Shown here piece after piece: positions 62,001-64,000 of a stretch of DNA of 64,000 nucleotides. Within the stretch, counting starts at the first letter, position 1, and each line of letters starts with the position of its first letter. The stretch is from NCBI GenBank assembly GCA_013141175.1, contig JABFRN010000001.1:1999444-2063443 (forward strand), in the 5' to 3' direction. The notes under the pieces are model-generated. The model was not told the DNA's origin. It saw nothing but the letters and a program-made list of their open reading frames with translations, and ran no database searches. Source of the DNA: Lysobacter sp. (GTDB taxonomy: Bacteria; Pseudomonadota; Gammaproteobacteria; Xanthomonadales; Xanthomonadaceae). The position numbers were made by a program, and so were the translations under genes.

Positions 62001-64000
62001 CATCGGTTCGCTGAAGAGCAATGTGGGTCATCTGGTGACCGCCGCAGGCGCCGCCGGTCTGATCAAGACCGCGCTGGCCCTGCATCGCGAAACGCTGCCG
62101 CCGACGATCGGCTACGCGCGCCCCAATCCGCAGATCGATTTCGAGGCCTCGCCGTTCGTACCGCAGGCCGCACTGCAGGCATGGCCGCGCGGCGCGCAGC
62201 CGCGCCGCGCGGGCGTCAGCGCGTTCGGGTTCGGCGGCACCAATGCGCATGTAGTGCTGCAGGAAGCGCCGCTCGCGAACGCATCCGTGCCTTCGCTGCG
62301 TCCGCAGCAGCTGTTGACGCTCTCGGCGCGCACGCCGGAAGCGTTGGCCGCGCTGTCGCAGCGCATGGCGGCATATCTCGATGATGCGGATAGCGCCGCA
62401 GCGCTGTCCTTCGTCGATATCGCGCACACCGCACGCATTGGCCGGCGCGCATTCGCGTATCGCCGCAGTGTGGTCGCTGCGGATCGCGCCGAAGCTGCGC
62501 GATTGTTGCGTGCGACCAGCGTTACCGCCACCGCAGCGGTCACCGATGCACCCGAAGTCGCCTTCCTGTGCCCGGGGCAGGGCGCGCAATACCCGGCGAT
62601 GGGTCGCGGCCTGTACGCCGCCGAGCCGGTGTTTCGCGATGCCTACGACGCCTGCTGCGCAGTGCTCGCGCCGCAGATGAAGATCGGTGCGAATACAGCG
62701 GACGATGTGCGCGATCTGTTCTTCACCGATGCGCCGGACGTGCTGGTCGCGACGCATCTGACCCAACCGGCGGTGTTCGCGCTGGAATACGCATTGGCGC
62801 GGCTGTGGATGTCGTGGGGAGTCGAACCGGGTGCGCTGATCGGCCACAGCGTCGGCGAGTTCGTCTGCGCGACCCTGGCGGGCGTGATGTCGCTGGCCGA
62901 TGCGCTGGCGCTGGTCGCGCTGCGCGGGCGGCTGATGCAGGCGCAGCCGGCGGGCAGCATGCTGTCGGTGCGTTTGTCCGCTGATGCGATGTCGCACTAT
63001 CTCGGCGACATCATCGAACTTGCGGCGGAAAATTCGCCTACGCTGTGCGTGGTCGCCGGCCCGACGCCGGATATCGAGCGTCTCGAAGCGCACCTCGCCG
63101 CCGATGGCGTCGCCGCCAAGCGGCTGATGACTTCGCACGCGTTCCACTCGGCGATGATGCAGCCGGTGGTCGCGCCGATGCTGGCGCAGCTGCAGACGAT
63201 GACATTGCACGCGCCGCGGATTCCGATCGTGTCCACGGTGACCGGCGACTGGCTGAGCGATGCCGACGCCCGCGATCCGCAGTACTGGGCGGAGCATCTA
63301 CGTCGCCCGGTGCGCTTCGCGCCTGCCGCGTCGCGCCTGCTCGAAGATCCGAACCGCCTGCTGATCGAAGTCGGCCCGCGCGGAACGCTCGCGACGCTGG
63401 CGAAACAGTGCGCGCCGAAAGGCCGCAGCGGTCAGGTGGCCATCGCCAGCCTCGGCGACAGCGCCGCGCTGGAAACATCGCTGCTCGCGCAGGCGCTGGG
63501 TCAGGCGTGGACGCTCGGCGTCGCGCCCGACTGGAAAGCCTATGTCGCGCGCGAATCGCGTCGTCGCGTGGCGCTGCCGGGCTATCCGTTCGCGCGCGAT
63601 CGGCATTGGGTCGATGCGGTGGCGAAAACCGCGACTGTTATCGAAGCAGCGCCGGTCGCGTTGCACGCTGTCGAACCTGCGAGTGTTGCTGCGCCCGCAG
63701 CTAGCCCGGCTGAAGATCTCGTCGAAGCGAGCGACACGTTGCCGCGTCTGATCGCACTGATCGAAGACGTGTCCGGTTTCGAGATCGGCACCGCCGAAAC
63801 CGATACGCCGTGGCTCGAACTCGGTCTGGATTCGCTCGCGTTGACGCAGTTGGCGCTGCAGCTGCAGCGCGCGTTCCAGGTGAAAGTCACGTTCCGACAG
63901 ATCATGGAACAGTACGGCACGGCGGCGCAGCTGGCGACGCATCTGGACGCGAGCCGCGCACCGGAAAGTTCGACGCCAGCATCCGCCGCAAGCACCGCCC
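59092..64000 (+). CDS. Hybrid NRPS-PKS megasynthase, A-PCP-KS-AT-ACP... (3' end outside window)
   Basis: At least 1636 residues, GTG start. Residues 25-520 are an adenylation domain (VMYTSGSTGMPKG near 182-194, GYGPTE, RTGDL, ANGKLDR). No condensation domain precedes it, so this is a loading module. Residues read by position give the code D-A-L-W-F-G-G-T-F-K, close to valine codes (DALWIGGTFK). A PCP follows (Ser576, LGGDSLSAL). KS about 625-1040 has Cys804 (TACSTS), His940 and His980. AT about 1140-1440 has Ser1253 (GHSVGEF) and HAFH around 1349-1352, both malonyl type. An ACP (Ser1581, LGLDSLAL) comes after a Pro/Ala linker, with no KR or DH between. A starter amino acid is thus extended by one malonyl unit leaving a beta-keto group. 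Confidence 0.96.
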   Translation, partial: MTTPQTNAEDKQGSAPNTGSRRMDGDRPDATVHARFRECARRHPERIALRWPEGEMRYAELDRRSDALALRLRELGAGTDQPIALCLPRSPQAVVAVLAILKAGGAYLPLDPDYPAARLRHLVEDAAATILVTDAAHADVLTGIAAETLTLDVIDTDEQHRQPVSDARLQDTASASSLAYVMYTSGSTGMPKGVQIEHRSILRLVADVDYVRLDGDTCFLHAAPLGFDASTLELWGPLLNGGRCAILTAPVPDARALAEAIDGMGVTTAWLTAALFNAVIDESPQSLRGLRQLFTGGEALSPGHVRRALQALPDIGLHNGYGPTECTTFATTYAIPRDLADDIASIPIGRPIAHTHVHVLDAQQRPVAAGDTGELYIGGRGVARGYLGRPDLDAERFLADPFVAGERLYRTGDLVRWRDAGADAVLEFVGRVDDQLKIRGFRIEPGEIESVLSRVPGVRACAVVAKPGPGGGKRLIAYVVADAWDVAQARAALARELPDYMVPSAFMRLPALPITANGKLDRAALPVPSRERPELQHPYRAPRGERERAICAAFADVLELDRVGMQDAFFELGGDSLSALRVLQTLRTRGIGDLRPAQLFEAPTPAGVARLIDGDASPSTMPSSAAKKPSADEPVAIVGMAGRFPGAEDIEAFWRNLCAGDESIRVFAPDELDPSIPRALIDDPAYVRARGVIDGVDRFDAAFFGIAPLEAQLMDPQHRHFLETAWHALEHAGYVPERVPGRAGVFGGMYNASYFLHHVQARPDLVARLGEMQTMLANEKDYLTSRVAYKLGLDGPAVSVHTACSTSLVATIMAMDSLRSGDCDLALAGGVAITCPPNSGYLYQEGAMASRDGHTRSFDADAAGTVFSDGVAILALRRLSDALADGDTVYAVLLGGAVNNDGADRASFTAPNPAGQAAVIAMAHDSAGVDARSISYIEAHGTATPIGDPIEVAGLTRAFRRHTDDRGFCGIGSLKSNVGHLVTAAGAAGLIKTALALHRETLPPTIGYARPNPQIDFEASPFVPQAALQAWPRGAQPRRAGVSAFGFGGTNAHVVLQEAPLANASVPSLRPQQLLTLSARTPEALAALSQRMAAYLDDADSAAALSFVDIAHTARIGRRAFAYRRSVVAADRAEAARLLRATSVTATAAVTDAPEVAFLCPGQGAQYPAMGRGLYAAEPVFRDAYDACCAVLAPQMKIGANTADDVRDLFFTDAPDVLVATHLTQPAVFALEYALARLWMSWGVEPGALIGHSVGEFVCATLAGVMSLADALALVALRGRLMQAQPAGSMLSVRLSADAMSHYLGDIIELAAENSPTLCVVAGPTPDIERLEAHLAADGVAAKRLMTSHAFHSAMMQPVVAPMLAQLQTMTLHAPRIPIVSTVTGDWLSDADARDPQYWAEHLRRPVRFAPAASRLLEDPNRLLIEVGPRGTLATLAKQCAPKGRSGQVAIASLGDSAALETSLLAQALGQAWTLGVAPDWKAYVARESRRRVALPGYPFARDRHWVDAVAKTATVIEAAPVALHAVEPASVAAPAASPAEDLVEASDTLPRLIALIEDVSGFEIGTAETDTPWLELGLDSLALTQLALQLQRAFQVKVTFRQIMEQYGTAAQLATHLDASRAPESSTPASAASTA

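Noticed and set aside
58738-63297. Long minus-strand frames opposite the NRPS-PKS gene
   Set aside because: The plus-strand frame has A, PCP, KS, AT and ACP motifs without interruption; the antisense frames have none.

Overview
The window looks like a chromosomal segment of a GC-rich gammaproteobacterium of the Xanthomonadaceae/Lysobacteraceae, probably Lysobacter-like. The evidence is two Ax21-family outer membrane proteins, an S46 dipeptidyl peptidase, a hemD-hemX-hemY run, GTG/TTG starts with clear Shine-Dalgarno sequences, and two biosynthetic gene clusters of the kind common in that group. No rRNA, tRNA, phage, transposase or CRISPR sequence was recognised.

Layout. 1-462: 3' end of an ammonium transporter. 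553-1011: small secreted repeat protein. 1270-8034: a compact RiPP cluster (P450, 81-aa precursor ending Trp-Leu-Tyr-Asp, MNIO/DUF692 oxygenase, RRE partner, B12-binding radical SAM enzyme, methyltransferase). It has the enzyme set of the aminopyruvatide (apy) pathway and is the most exciting item in the window. 8155-17264: secreted subtilase, unknown secreted protein, a membrane Ser/Thr kinase with its ECF sigma factor, and a DPP11-like S46 peptidase. 17554-30782: Crp-like regulator, sorbosone-dehydrogenase-like lipoprotein, zinc alcohol dehydrogenase, several small unknowns, a frameshifted capA-like gene, an amidase-like protein, a GH13 lipoprotein, a MarR-GNAT fusion, and intergenic palindromic repeats.

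30869-33415: ntrB-ntrC with a textbook NtrC operator abutting the ntrB start. 33501-40616: sodC, unknown secreted proteins, a LamG protein, a thiolase and a DUF4349 lipoprotein. 47562 down to 40676 on the minus strand: hemD-hemX-hemY followed almost without gap by a lipid-transport (Mla/MCE) set, interrupted only by a 125-bp inverted-repeat element. 47634-52342: thioesterase, rhodanese-secB-gpsA, and two Ax21 paralogues. 52984-53745: metallophosphoesterase.

54607-64000 (running off the end): start of a hybrid polyketide/peptide cluster. A free ACP, a KS whose active Cys is Ser, and a free acyltransferase together make the acetyl-ACP donor part of a beta-branching cassette. They are followed by two alpha/beta hydrolases without a canonical nucleophile and a giant A-PCP-KS-AT-ACP protein whose loading A domain has a valine-like specificity code.

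Reading is by eye. Domain names rest on motifs and remembered family features; no database search was run.
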